A DNA stretch of 64,000 nt from Mesorhizobium loti (GTDB taxonomy: Bacteria; Pseudomonadota; Alphaproteobacteria; Rhizobiales; Rhizobiaceae), in NCBI GenBank assembly GCA_014189435.1, contig CP050293.1, positions 6,887,001-6,951,000 on the forward strand, read 5' to 3'. Within the stretch, counting starts at the first letter, position 1, and every line of letters starts with the position of its first letter. Below the pieces are notes generated by a model. It saw only the letters and a list, made by a program, of their open reading frames with translations. It had not been told where the DNA came from and did not search any database. This document shows, piece by piece, positions 1-9,205 of this stretch. The translations under genes and the position numbers were made by a program.

Positions 1-423
1 CCGATGCTGCTGTGCGTTTTCGAGCGTGAGTATCTGCACGAGCTCTATCGCAATCATCCAGGGCTCGCCTACGACATCACCTGGATCGCGTCGCGCGAAG
101 AGCGCATGCTGGATGAAAATCTGCTCAGCCTCGGGCGTCGCAGCGCGATCGAGCGCGCCGCCTATCTTATCGCCTTCATCGCCAGCCGGGCCAAGGTCGT
201 CGGGCTGAACGGCAAGCAGTCCATCCAGATACCGATCACGCAGCAACACATCGCCGACACGCTCGGCCTGTCGCTGGTTCATACCAACAAGACGATCCGC
301 AAGTTGATGGATCGCAAGCTGATCGTCTGGCGCGACGGCGGTTGCGAGGTCACCGACAACGAAGGGCTCAAGCGGCTCGCCGGCTGGGAAGGGCTGGGCG
401 AGGCGCGCCGACCGCTGATCTGA
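1..423 (+). CDS. Crp/Fnr family transcriptional regulator, C-terminal part (5' end outside the window)
   Basis: The frame is open from base 1, so the gene begins upstream of the window; the visible 140 residues are the dimerisation helix and DNA-binding domain. The segment IPITQQHIADTLGLSLVHTN followed by KTIRKLMDRKLI is the winged helix-turn-helix of Crp/Fnr proteins, where IADxLGLxxxxxxRxLxxL is typical. The cyclic-nucleotide-binding-like domain is not visible, so the effector cannot be judged. It ends 128 bp before an EcfG-type promoter and the DUF883 gene. The family call is firm; the target genes are unknown. Confidence 0.85.
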   Translation, partial: PMLLCVFEREYLHELYRNHPGLAYDITWIASREERMLDENLLSLGRRSAIERAAYLIAFIASRAKVVGLNGKQSIQIPITQQHIADTLGLSLVHTNKTIRKLMDRKLIVWRDGGCEVTDNEGLKRLAGWEGLGEARRPLI

Positions 424-496
424 CGAAGCGCCTTTTTGCCAGGCCGGCGGATCGGGTGCGCGCGGATGCGTTTTCGGCTACTTTGTGCGCAATGCC

Positions 497-521
497 GGAA
501 CCTTGAGGCGCGCGGCGCGTT
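497..521 (+). promoter_or_regulatory. EcfG-type (general stress) promoter of the DUF883 gene
   Basis: GGAAC at 497-501 and CGTT at 518-521 are separated by exactly 16 bases. This matches the consensus used by the EcfG sigma factor of alphaproteobacteria (GGAAC-N16/17-CGTT). The -10 element lies 31 bp before the DUF883 start codon. It is one of four exact matches in the first 4.4 kb. Confidence 0.75.
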
Positions 522-551
522 TGAAATCGAGCAATCACAAGGAGTTAAGCC

Positions 552-878
552 ATGGCAACTGCCGCAGGAAAGACCGCAAACGACGCCCGCGCAAATGCGG
601 ACCTGGAAGCCGACATCAGGCAATTGAAGGCCGACATCGACAAGCTCACCAAGCAATTGGCCAAGACCGGCGAGCATGGCTATGGCACTGCCCGTCGCGC
701 GGCCACGGAAGGCGTCGAGCAACTGCGCGCGCAGGGCGAAGCAGCCTTTGACAGTCTGCGCAGCAACGCCAAGGACATCGAAGCGCAGATGATGGCCAGC
801 GTGCGTGAAAAGCCGGTGACGTCCCTGGCGATCGCCGCCGGCGTCGGCTTCCTCTTCGCGCTCATCGCGCGTCGCTAG
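552..878 (+). CDS. DUF883 (ElaB/YqjD-like) membrane-anchored stress protein
   Basis: 108 residues. An amphipathic, charged N-terminal part (residues 15-80, predicted helical with many Lys/Asp/Glu/Ala) is followed by a C-terminal hydrophobic segment, EKPVTSLAIAAGVGFLFALI, then RR. This is the layout of the DUF883/ElaB/YqjD family. In E. coli, members sit in the inner membrane by the C-terminal helix, bind ribosomes in stationary phase and are stress-induced. AAGGAG at 538-543 precedes the ATG with normal spacing. An EcfG promoter lies directly upstream, and a YqjE-like membrane protein follows 11 bp downstream, as in the yqjD-yqjE arrangement. The family call is firm and the molecular function is inferred. 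Confidence 0.82.
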   Translation: MATAAGKTANDARANADLEADIRQLKADIDKLTKQLAKTGEHGYGTARRAATEGVEQLRAQGEAAFDSLRSNAKDIEAQMMASVREKPVTSLAIAAGVGFLFALIARR

Positions 879-889
879 TCACATTGCAG

Positions 890-1348
890 ATGGGAATGCT
901 GGCATCCCTGATTTCGGGTCTCGCCTCGGGCGAGACCGTTGCCGCCATGCGCCGGGCGCGCAGGGCGGCAATCGTCTATGGGCTCGCTTTATCGGCAGCG
1001 CTCTGTGGTCTCGGCTTTCTGGTCGGCGCAGCCTATATCTGGGCGGCGATGCGCTATGGGTCGTTTGCCGCCGCGCTGGGCTTTGGCGCCGGGTTCCTGG
1101 TGCTTGCCGGGCTGATCCTGCTGATTTACCGGATATCCGCAGGCTCGCGCGCCCGGCGCCGGGCGCAACGCCGCAATGCCGACATGAAGGCCATCGGCAT
1201 CACCGCCGCACTCGCCGTGCTGCCGACGCTGCTCAAGGGAAAAGGCGGTCTCGGCGTCATTCTGGGCCCAGCCGTAGCGCTCGCGGCTTACGCGATCTAC
1301 CGCGAGAATGTGAAATCCGACGATCCGGATGAGAGCGAGCGGAAATAG
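890..1348 (+). CDS. YqjE-like / phage-holin-fold inner membrane protein
   Basis: 152 residues from the ATG at 890; a TTG six bases upstream is an alternative start. Two long hydrophobic segments (about residues 27-50 and 58-80) are separated by a short loop and followed by a basic stretch. A further weakly hydrophobic glycine/alanine-rich segment lies near residues 95-130, and the tail is charged. The position right after a DUF883 gene resembles yqjD-yqjE, so I infer an inner-membrane partner of the DUF883 protein. It is probably cotranscribed from the EcfG promoter at 497-521. The C-terminal half is not typical YqjE, so the family label is tentative. Confidence 0.6.
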   Translation: MGMLASLISGLASGETVAAMRRARRAAIVYGLALSAALCGLGFLVGAAYIWAAMRYGSFAAALGFGAGFLVLAGLILLIYRISAGSRARRRAQRRNADMKAIGITAALAVLPTLLKGKGGLGVILGPAVALAAYAIYRENVKSDDPDESERK

Positions 1349-1361
1349 AGCTGCTGGGAGG

Positions 1362-2906
1362 TCACTTCGACAGGTCTTCCAGCGGCATCGATATTTCGGC
1401 AAACACGCCTTCCGGCCGGAACTCATGCGTCACTTCGCTTGAAATGACCTTGGCAAGGCTACGGCGGATCAGGATCGAGCCGAAGCCGTGCCGCTCCGGC
1501 GGGGCGACTTGCGGGCCGCCGCTTTCGCGCCAGGTCAGCACAAGGCGCCGGGCCCCCTTCCTGCCTTGCGTCTTCCAGCCGAGATCGACCTTGCCTGATG
1601 CCACCGACAGCGATCCATATTGCAGTGCATTGCTGCCCAGTTCATGCAGGATCAGGCCAAGCCCGACAGCCTGGTCGGGTGACAGCAGCAAGTCGTCGCC
1701 GGTAATCGTCATGCGCGGCTGCTCGGCCGTTTCGAAGGGCCTGACCTCGATCTGGACGAGTTCACGGATGCCGATGCCGCGCCACTCGCGGTCCGACAAC
1801 AGATTGTGGGCGATGCCCAGAGCCTGAAGCCGGGCGCCGAAGGCCTCGAGGAACTGGCTCGGCTGGCGGGCATGGCGCACGGTCTGCGTCGCCAACGCCT
1901 GGACGGTCGCCAGCGTATTCTTGACGCGATGGTTGAGCTCGCGCAGCAGCAGCCGTTGCCGCTCGTCGCCAAGCTTGCGCTCCGAGATGTCGTAATTGAC
2001 GCCGAAGATCAGCGTCGGCTTGCCGTCGCCGTCACGCTCGATGACACGGCCGCGCGTGGCGAGCCAGCGCGGCGGATGAAAGCCTTTCACCCGGTATTCG
2101 CCGAAATAGTCGTCGCTGCCGGTCAAGGCGTCACGAAAGCGGGTTTCGGTCTGGTAGACGTCACGCGGATCGATGGCGGTGAGGATGTCGCGTGCCCGCA
2201 GCCGGTTCGAGCGCGGCAAGTTGAACAGCTCCGACAGCAAGGTGTCACATTCGATGATGTCGGTGCGGATGTCCCAGGCCCAGCTTGCGAGCGAAGCCGC
2301 ATCGAGCGCGATGGCGCGCCGTTTTTCCTCGCGCACCAGTGCGGCCTCGGCGATGGCGCCGCTGCGGGTCGCGTCCTTCAAGATGAACAGGCTGCCCGCA
2401 AGGCCGGCGAGCGCCTTCAACTGGTCGAGCTTGGCGCGGGATGGAAAGGCATGCGGCTTGCGGTCGAGCACGCACAGCGTGCCGATGCGGGCACCTGCCA
2501 CCACCATCGGCGCGCCGGCATAGAAGCGGACGTGATGCTTGCCGGTGACCAGCGGGTTGGCCTTGAAACGCGGGTCCGTCGTTGCATCCGCCACCACCAT
2601 GGGCTCGTCGCCGGCGGCAATCGCATGAGCGCAAAAAGAGATGTCGGTCGCGGTTTCGGTCTCGTCCAGGCCGAAGCAGGATTTGAACCACTGCCGCTCG
2701 TGGTCGACGAGCGTGACCAGGGCGATCGGCGCCTGCATCACCGCCGCGGCAAGGCTGCTGATGCGGTCGAAATCCGGGTCGGCCGCCGTATCCAGCATCT
2801 CCAGCCCGTGCAGCACGGCCAGCCGGTCTTCGGCGCTGACAGCCCGCGCAATTTCGGCCGGCAGACCCGGCACTGTTTCTGCCTTGCTATTCACCCAAGT
2901 CCCCAA
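1362..2906 (-). CDS. GAF-PAS-HWE family sensor histidine kinase
   Basis: 514 residues. A GAF domain occupies about residues 30-175 and a PAS domain about 200-310 (ending FGVNYDISER). An HWE/HisKA_2 kinase core follows. The phospho-acceptor motif LNHRVKNTLA has His at about 326, the N box is HELGSNALQYG at about 421-431, the diagnostic W-x-E is in LTWRES at about 458-462, and the G box is HGFGS at 473. No transmembrane segment is seen, so the protein is cytosolic. In alphaproteobacteria, HWE/HisKA_2 kinases often phosphorylate PhyR, which frees EcfG from NepR. The neighbouring genes with EcfG promoters make such a role attractive here, but that is inference. No phyR/nepR/ecfG genes are visible. 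Confidence 0.9.
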   Translation of the reverse strand: MGTWVNSKAETVPGLPAEIARAVSAEDRLAVLHGLEMLDTAADPDFDRISSLAAAVMQAPIALVTLVDHERQWFKSCFGLDETETATDISFCAHAIAAGDEPMVVADATTDPRFKANPLVTGKHHVRFYAGAPMVVAGARIGTLCVLDRKPHAFPSRAKLDQLKALAGLAGSLFILKDATRSGAIAEAALVREEKRRAIALDAASLASWAWDIRTDIIECDTLLSELFNLPRSNRLRARDILTAIDPRDVYQTETRFRDALTGSDDYFGEYRVKGFHPPRWLATRGRVIERDGDGKPTLIFGVNYDISERKLGDERQRLLLRELNHRVKNTLATVQALATQTVRHARQPSQFLEAFGARLQALGIAHNLLSDREWRGIGIRELVQIEVRPFETAEQPRMTITGDDLLLSPDQAVGLGLILHELGSNALQYGSLSVASGKVDLGWKTQGRKGARRLVLTWRESGGPQVAPPERHGFGSILIRRSLAKVISSEVTHEFRPEGVFAEISMPLEDLSK

Positions 2907-2934
2907 TGCCCGTCCTGGTCATCGTCGCCGACCC

Positions 2935-2959
2935 GGAACCATCCTAGCGAGGAACCGTT
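2935..2959 (+). promoter_or_regulatory. EcfG-type promoter of the 57-residue membrane protein gene
   Basis: GGAAC at 2935-2939 and CGTT at 2956-2959 are separated by 16 bases on the plus strand. The expected transcript starts about 55 bp before the small gene at 3020. This supports the small gene as real, because no other plus-strand gene lies within reach. Confidence 0.72.
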
Positions 2960-3019
2960 ACCTGACCATGTTGTTTTGCCGGACGCGCCAGTTGGTGCAA
3001 AACGATCCGAGGGCCGACC

Positions 3020-3193
3020 ATGATCAAGATCATTCCCGAGGACAAAGCCCGTGAGGGGCGCTGGGGTCGGCATGGCCTGCGCATTCTGATCGCTGCGTTG
3101 CTGCTGGCCTTTGTCGCCTGGGGCGCCGCCGAGATTTATGGCGAATTGATCAAGAAGGATACGACCCAACAGGGCAGTGCTCGCAGCGGCTAG
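3020..3193 (+). CDS. Small single-span membrane protein (57 aa)
   Basis: The gene starts at the ATG at 3020 and stops with TAG at 3191-3193. A charged N-terminus (MIKIIPEDKAREGRWGRHG) precedes one hydrophobic helix (about residues 21-40, LRILIAALLLAFVAWGAAEI) and a polar tail containing KK and TTQQ. GAGGGCCG upstream may act as the ribosome-binding site. An exact EcfG promoter lies 60 bp upstream, which suggests general-stress induction. I do not recognise the family. Its size, charge distribution and promoter argue for a small stress-induced inner-membrane protein. Confidence 0.68.
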   Translation: MIKIIPEDKAREGRWGRHGLRILIAALLLAFVAWGAAEIYGELIKKDTTQQGSARSG

Positions 3194-3222
3194 TTTGTCG
3201 GCGATATTGGGTTCGAATCGCA

Positions 3223-4143
3223 TCAGGCAGCCTTTGCCTTGGCGATGCTCGCCGGCACCAGGACATTGAGCGCGCCCGGTTGGATTTCGATCGTCGTTTC
3301 ACGCTCAAGCCTGACCAGTTCCCCATCCATCACGGCGCGAAACTTCCGGCTCCCTGAATGGATTTGCAGAACCGTTCTGCCCGCCTGATGGATTTCGACA
3401 TGTTCGTTGTCGCGCCATTTGCCACGCGCCATGTTGAAGAAGAACTTGACCAGTTCGGCGCGCTGCTGCGCCACCGTGACATAGACGCCAAGCACGCCGC
3501 CCGCCGGGTTGTCGGCGTAAGGCAGATGGCCTTCGCCGAACAAATTGTTGGTGATGCCGATGCCGGTGATGCGGGCCGCCATCTCGGCTTCGCCGATGCT
3601 GAGCGTTACGTTCATCGCCGGTGGATTGTTGATCGTCGCCCACGCCGCCTTGGCCGAGGCGCGGATCTTTCCCAGGCGAGAACCGAACTCCATCTTCTGG
3701 CGCAGCTGCACCATCTTGGCATGCATGCCAATCGAGAACTGGTGAACGAATGGCCGGCCGTTGGCGGTCGCTATGTCGACCGCGATGATTTCGCCGTCAG
3801 TGAAGGATTCGAGCGCGGCATCCAGGGACTGCGGAATGCCCAGCCCGCGCGCGAACAGGTTCATGGTGCCGGCCGGCAATATGGCAAGCGCCTTCTTCGT
3901 CCCCATTAGCCGGGCGGCCGCGGCAGAAATGGTTCCGTCGCCGCCACCGGCCAGCACGACATCGACGGAGCGGCGTGAAGCCGCGCTGTCGAGCGTTTCC
4001 ACAACATCCTTGCCGGCGACAATCTCGATGCTGAGAGAGTGACCTGCCGTCTCCAGCACCTGGCGCATCCTGTCGGAGAAAGCGGCAAGGTCAGTGGTCC
4101 GCAAGGTGCCGCCGTCCCGGTTCAGCACCGCTGCGAATTTCAT
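3223..4143 (-). CDS. Diacylglycerol kinase family lipid kinase
   Basis: 306 residues from the ATG at 4143; the frame is open further upstream, but that extension overlaps the promoter. The glycine-rich nucleotide-binding signature VLAGGGDGTIS (about residues 63-73) and the ILPAGTMNLFARGLGIP block are diagnostic of the DAGK catalytic fold (YegS/DgkB/LCB5 type). These enzymes phosphorylate diacylglycerol or related lipids with ATP at the membrane. The C-terminal beta-sandwich, including SGSRKFRAVMDGE, is complete and the length is normal. An EcfG-type promoter lies on the minus strand just upstream, so the gene probably belongs to the general stress regulon. The lipid substrate is not known. 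Confidence 0.88.
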   Translation of the reverse strand: MKFAAVLNRDGGTLRTTDLAAFSDRMRQVLETAGHSLSIEIVAGKDVVETLDSAASRRSVDVVLAGGGDGTISAAAARLMGTKKALAILPAGTMNLFARGLGIPQSLDAALESFTDGEIIAVDIATANGRPFVHQFSIGMHAKMVQLRQKMEFGSRLGKIRASAKAAWATINNPPAMNVTLSIGEAEMAARITGIGITNNLFGEGHLPYADNPAGGVLGVYVTVAQQRAELVKFFFNMARGKWRDNEHVEIHQAGRTVLQIHSGSRKFRAVMDGELVRLERETTIEIQPGALNVLVPASIAKAKAA

Positions 4144-4205
4144 GCCCCACTCCGTTAGTCGACCATGGTCGGACCGGGACAAAGACAAACCCAGCCACAG
4201 GCTGC

Positions 4206-4230
4206 AACGCGGCGAGGTGGGAAAGGTTCC
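4206..4230 (-). promoter_or_regulatory. EcfG-type promoter of the lipid kinase gene
   Basis: On the minus strand GGAAC is at 4230-4226 and CGTT at 4209-4206, with exactly 16 bases between them. The start codon of the lipid kinase follows 63 bp downstream at 4143. This promoter fixes the short start and argues against the longer frame that begins at 4389. Confidence 0.72.
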
Positions 4231-4316
4231 GTGTGCGGCGAAATCCGCGATCGGGCTTACTACCGTGGCGGAGACGCTTGTCGATTTCTTGCGGCGGACT
4301 CCGCGCGCTTTTTGTC

Positions 4317-4341
4317 GGAACAACAGCATGCTCACGACGTT
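4317..4341 (+). promoter_or_regulatory. EcfG-type promoter of the PRC-barrel gene
   Basis: GGAAC at 4317-4321 and CGTT at 4338-4341 are separated by 16 bases. The start codon of the PRC-barrel gene lies 92 bp downstream. It is divergent from the lipid kinase promoter, so both genes in this intergenic space appear to be under EcfG. Confidence 0.72.
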
Positions 4342-4432
4342 GTGAACTGTAGGAGCTGCCGCGTCAGATCTCCCCAGCGACGGGTTCAACCGGGCGCGGC
4401 GCGCACGAAATCACGCCCCAGGAGAGACTATC

Positions 4433-5802
<1,370 letters not shown>

Positions 5803-5841
5803 GTTGGACCGTCGTTGTACCGGTTCGGTTTCGCTGCTGCC

Positions 5842-7443
5842 CTATTCCCTTACTGCCCTGGCCACGTGGCCGACAACGCCGTGCTCCGTCAGCTCTGCCA
5901 ACGCCAGCGACTGGTCGAGATGTTCGGCGCGCCAGGCAAGCAGCCTTTCGGCGAACTCCAGCCGCACAGCCACATAGTCAGGATCGGTGGCCAGGTTGTT
6001 CAATTCACCCGGATCTGTTTCCAGGGCGAACAGCAGTGGCGGCAGGTTGCCGCCGAAATGCACATATTTGAATTTTTCCGTGCGGATGACGGCGAGGTTG
6101 CATTGGCGTGAGGCGATGCCGAAATGGCGTTCGGCCTCGCCTTCGGCGATCGAACGGAAATCGAACTCCCAATGCGCCGCATCGCGCCAGTCAGCAGGGC
6201 TCCCGCCGCTCAGGAATGGCTTCAGCGAGGTGCCGTCGAGGTGCGGTGCGGGGTCTTCGCCGAGCAGGTCGAGCAGTGTCGGCACAATGTCCACCGCCTC
6301 GGTGAAGCGATCGACGCTGCCGCCGGCCGCCTTGCCATGGCTGGGGTCGCGGATGATCAGCGGAATGTGGTAGCTGCCGTCGAAGTAGCCGCCCTTGCCC
6401 AGCATGAAATGGTCACCCATCATCTCGGCATGGTCCGAGGTCAGCACGATGATGGTGTCGTCCCACGCGCCAGCGTCCTTGACCGCCTGCCAGATGCGGC
6501 CGAGCTGCGCGTCGACCTCCGAGATCATGCCGTAATAGATCGCCCGGATGCGGCGGAAGTCGTCCTCGCTCCAGTCATATACCTTGCCACGGGCGTCGGG
6601 GCGGAATTTTATCTGTTTCTGCCGGCCGAGATCATAGGCGAGGTAGGGGTGGCTCAGAGCCTCCTCCTGCCAACTCGCCGCCCGCCGGAAGGCCGGGCCA
6701 TCGGCAGGTTGATACATCGTGTTGTAGGGTTCCGGCACGATGAAGGGCGGGTGCGGGCTGATGAAGGAAAGATGCGCGAACCACGGCGCGGCGTCGTCCT
6801 GCTCCCCAAGCCAGCGCGTGAATTCGCCGGTCAGGAAGGCGGCCGGAGTCTCGTCGCTGGAGTAGACGGGCGGAACGTTGCTGACAGCGCCGGCCTTGTC
6901 GCCGTTCACCGGTCGGTGGATGTCGGGAGATCCGGCGCTGACATCGATACCTCGCTGCTTCAGCCAGGACAGCCACTGTTTCTGATGTTCGGGCAGCAAC
7001 TGGCGCACGGTAAAGCCCGGCAGCACGCCCTCATAGCTTTGCAGCCGCGGGTCGCCCGGCGCCAGCAGGCGCGGGTCGAGCGAGACGTCGGTGTATCCGA
7101 ACAGCGTCGGATCATAGCCGAGGGCGCGCGCGTGCAGCGCGATGTTGCCGTGACGGGCGTCGAGCGGCGTGCCATTGCGGCAGACGCGGTTGTTCATCTG
7201 GTAGAGGCCGGTGTAGAGGCAGGCGCGGGCCGGCGAGCAGGGCGCCGCACCGCCATAGTGCCGCTTGAACAGCACACCCTCCGCGGCCAGTGCATCGGCA
7301 TTCGGCGTCTGTACAACCGGATGGCCCGCGGACGACAGACAGTCGCCGCGCCACTGGTCGCATGTGATCAGCAGAATGTTAGGCCGCCTGGCTTTTCCGG
7401 TCACGCGCGATACCTTGTCCTGGGATGGTCGAACGCCGCTCAT
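5842..7443 (-). CDS. Sulfatase-superfamily hydrolase, phosphonate monoester hydrolase/phosphodiesterase type
   Basis: 533 residues. The metal-binding LLITCDQWRGD lies near residues 25-34. The formylglycine signature CSPARACLYTG has its modifiable Cys at 69 (C-x-P-x-R). TSDHAEMMGDH and a KGGYF.G.. lysine segment complete the active site. The order and spacing, including YTGLYQMNNRVCRNGTPLD and the C-terminal HWEFDFR and KYVHFGG blocks, match the Rhizobium phosphonate monoester hydrolase family more than classical arylsulfatases. Activation needs a formylglycine-generating enzyme that is not in the window. No signal peptide is seen, so it should be cytosolic. It converges on the PRC-barrel gene. 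The exact substrate (phosphonate or phosphate mono/diester) is inferred. Confidence 0.82.
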   Translation of the reverse strand: MSGVRPSQDKVSRVTGKARRPNILLITCDQWRGDCLSSAGHPVVQTPNADALAAEGVLFKRHYGGAAPCSPARACLYTGLYQMNNRVCRNGTPLDARHGNIALHARALGYDPTLFGYTDVSLDPRLLAPGDPRLQSYEGVLPGFTVRQLLPEHQKQWLSWLKQRGIDVSAGSPDIHRPVNGDKAGAVSNVPPVYSSDETPAAFLTGEFTRWLGEQDDAAPWFAHLSFISPHPPFIVPEPYNTMYQPADGPAFRRAASWQEEALSHPYLAYDLGRQKQIKFRPDARGKVYDWSEDDFRRIRAIYYGMISEVDAQLGRIWQAVKDAGAWDDTIIVLTSDHAEMMGDHFMLGKGGYFDGSYHIPLIIRDPSHGKAAGGSVDRFTEAVDIVPTLLDLLGEDPAPHLDGTSLKPFLSGGSPADWRDAAHWEFDFRSIAEGEAERHFGIASRQCNLAVIRTEKFKYVHFGGNLPPLLFALETDPGELNNLATDPDYVAVRLEFAERLLAWRAEHLDQSLALAELTEHGVVGHVARAVRE

Positions 7444-7630
7444 GGAACCGAATTCTGGCGCAGGCGCAAGTCTGTCTTGTGAGTCAATTGGTGAACAAGC
7501 CGCTTTCTGTTGTTCACTTTTACAGCACAGTCCATTCTGTGTTTGCCGCCTTTGCCTAAAGCGGTCGCGTCCTCATATTGGCGTGGACAGCGGCGAGGGC
7601 CGCACAAGCACCAAGGGAAGGAGCAAGACA

Positions 7631-8563
7631 ATGCTCGACCAGATCAAGGGCCTGCATCACGTCACATCGATGGCCAGGGATGCCCGCCAGAACAATGAGT
7701 TCTTCACCAAAAAACTCGGGCAGCGCCGGGTCAAGAAGACCGTCAATTTCGACGCGCCTGATGTCTACCACCTCTACTACGGCGACGAGGCCGGGACGCC
7801 CGGTTCGGTGATGACCTATTTCCCGTTCCCCGACATCGGCAAAGGCCGGCATGGCGTCGGCGAAGTCGGCACCACGGTCTACTCGGTGCCGGAAGGCACG
7901 CTCGCCTACTGGGAAAAGCGTTTTGCCGATGAAGGAGTCACCGGCCTGTCGCGCGAAGAGACATTCGGCGAGAAGCGCCTGGCCTTTGCCGGACCGGATG
8001 GCGACGGTTTCGCGCTGGTCGAGGACAAGGCCGACAGCAGAGCGCCATGGGCGAAAGGCGGTGTTCCCACGGATGAGGCGATCCGAGGCTTTCATTCCGT
8101 GTCGCTCCGGTTGAAGGATGGCGGCGCCACTGAGGAGTTGCTGAAGTTCATGGGCTATGAGGAAGTCGACAAGTCCGGCAACGTCAGGCGACTGGCGGTG
8201 AAGAACGGCAACGGCGCTGATGTTGTCGACATCGAATCGCTGCCGGCTGCTGCCTTCGCCGATCTTGGCGCCGGCTCCGTCCATCACGTCGCCTTCGCCG
8301 TCGAGAATCGCGCCAAGCAGCTCGAAGTGCGCAAGGCATTGATGGACACCGGCTATGGCGTGACGCCGGTGATCGACCGCGACTACTTCTGGGCGATCTA
8401 TTTCCGCACGCCAGGTGGCGTGCTGTTCGAAGTCGCCACCAACGAGCCGGGTTTCGATCGGGATGAGGACACCGCTCATCTCGGCGAGGCGCTGAAGCTG
8501 CCGACGCAGCATCAGCACCTGCGGCCCTATCTCGAACAGCATTTGCAGAGACTGGAAGGCTGA
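7631..8563 (+). CDS. Ring-cleaving dioxygenase, MhqO/MhqA-like (VOC fold)
   Basis: 310 residues from the ATG at 7631, preceded by GGAAGGAG. There are two vicinal-oxygen-chelate modules. The first begins IKGLHHVTSMARD (metal His near residue 9) and the second begins IRGFHSVSLRL. VHHVAFAVENR and GGVLFEVATNEPGF supply the later metal ligands. This is the layout of the MhqO/LinE-type glyoxalase-fold dioxygenases linked to hydroquinone and catechol detoxification. The next gene, 4 bp downstream, is an MhqD-like esterase, the same pairing as the mhq genes of Firmicutes. An aromatic/quinone detoxification role is therefore likely; the exact substrate is inferred. Confidence 0.84.
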   Translation: MLDQIKGLHHVTSMARDARQNNEFFTKKLGQRRVKKTVNFDAPDVYHLYYGDEAGTPGSVMTYFPFPDIGKGRHGVGEVGTTVYSVPEGTLAYWEKRFADEGVTGLSREETFGEKRLAFAGPDGDGFALVEDKADSRAPWAKGGVPTDEAIRGFHSVSLRLKDGGATEELLKFMGYEEVDKSGNVRRLAVKNGNGADVVDIESLPAAAFADLGAGSVHHVAFAVENRAKQLEVRKALMDTGYGVTPVIDRDYFWAIYFRTPGGVLFEVATNEPGFDRDEDTAHLGEALKLPTQHQHLRPYLEQHLQRLEG

Positions 8564-8567
8564 GGCT

Positions 8568-9203
8568 ATGAGCAAGGACGCTTACATCCACAAGCTGCTG
8601 CCCGGTTCGCCGGGCGGTCCGCTGCTGTTCGTCTTCCATGGCACGGGAGCCGATGAGAACCAGCTTCTGTCGCTGGGGCGCGATCTCGCGCCCCAGGCAA
8701 CCATCATCTCGCCGCGTGGCGATGTGTCCGAACAAGGTGCCGCGCGCTTCTTTCGCCGCACCGGCGAGGGCGTCTACGACATGGACGATCTGGCACGGGC
8801 GACGGACAAGATGGCGGGCTTCATCAAGGCGCATGTCGAGGCAGCCCATGTCGGGGCGGCAAAGCCGTCGGTCGTGCTGGGTCTCGGCTACTCCAACGGC
8901 GCCAACATCCTGGCCTCGGTGGTGTTTGCGGCACCGCTGCTGTTCGACGCCTCGGTGCTGATGCATCCGCTGATCCCGTTCGAACCGGAGGTCAAGGGCA
9001 GCCTCGCCGGCCGCCATATTCTGCTGACCGCCGGCAAGCGCGATCCGATCTGCCCGCCGAACCTGACGACGCGGCTCGAAGCCTATTTGCGTGCCGACGG
9101 CGCCGATGTCACAGTGGAGTGGCATGAAGGCGGGCACGAGGTGCGGCCAAACGAGATCGAGGCGGCGCGACGGTTCTTTGCCGGCGCTGCCCAAGGAGCA
9201 TAG
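8568..9203 (+). CDS. Alpha/beta hydrolase (carboxylesterase/phospholipase family, MhqD-like)
   Basis: 211 residues. The oxyanion-region motif FHGTGADENQLL is at about 23-34. The nucleophile elbow GYSNGAN has its Ser near 107, an Asp lies in TAGKRDPICP near 160, and the catalytic His is in HEGGHEV near 190. This is the short carboxylesterase/phospholipase (YpfH/MhqD) family. It lies 4 bp after the ring-cleaving dioxygenase and 2 bp before the GNAT gene, so the three form an operon. The likely role is hydrolysis of an ester or thioester product in aromatic detoxification. Confidence 0.82.
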   Translation: MSKDAYIHKLLPGSPGGPLLFVFHGTGADENQLLSLGRDLAPQATIISPRGDVSEQGAARFFRRTGEGVYDMDDLARATDKMAGFIKAHVEAAHVGAAKPSVVLGLGYSNGANILASVVFAAPLLFDASVLMHPLIPFEPEVKGSLAGRHILLTAGKRDPICPPNLTTRLEAYLRADGADVTVEWHEGGHEVRPNEIEAARRFFAGAAQGA

Positions 9204-9205
9204 CG

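Noticed and set aside
1806..3023. Long plus-strand frame opposite the HWE kinase (405 residues)
   Set aside because: It has no family-like motifs, is Arg/His/Gly-rich as expected from the antisense of a GC-rich gene, and overlaps the kinase with its complete domain set.
6124..7482. Long plus-strand frame opposite the sulfatase (452 residues)
   Set aside because: Antisense shadow of the sulfatase, with no ribosome-binding site or domain.
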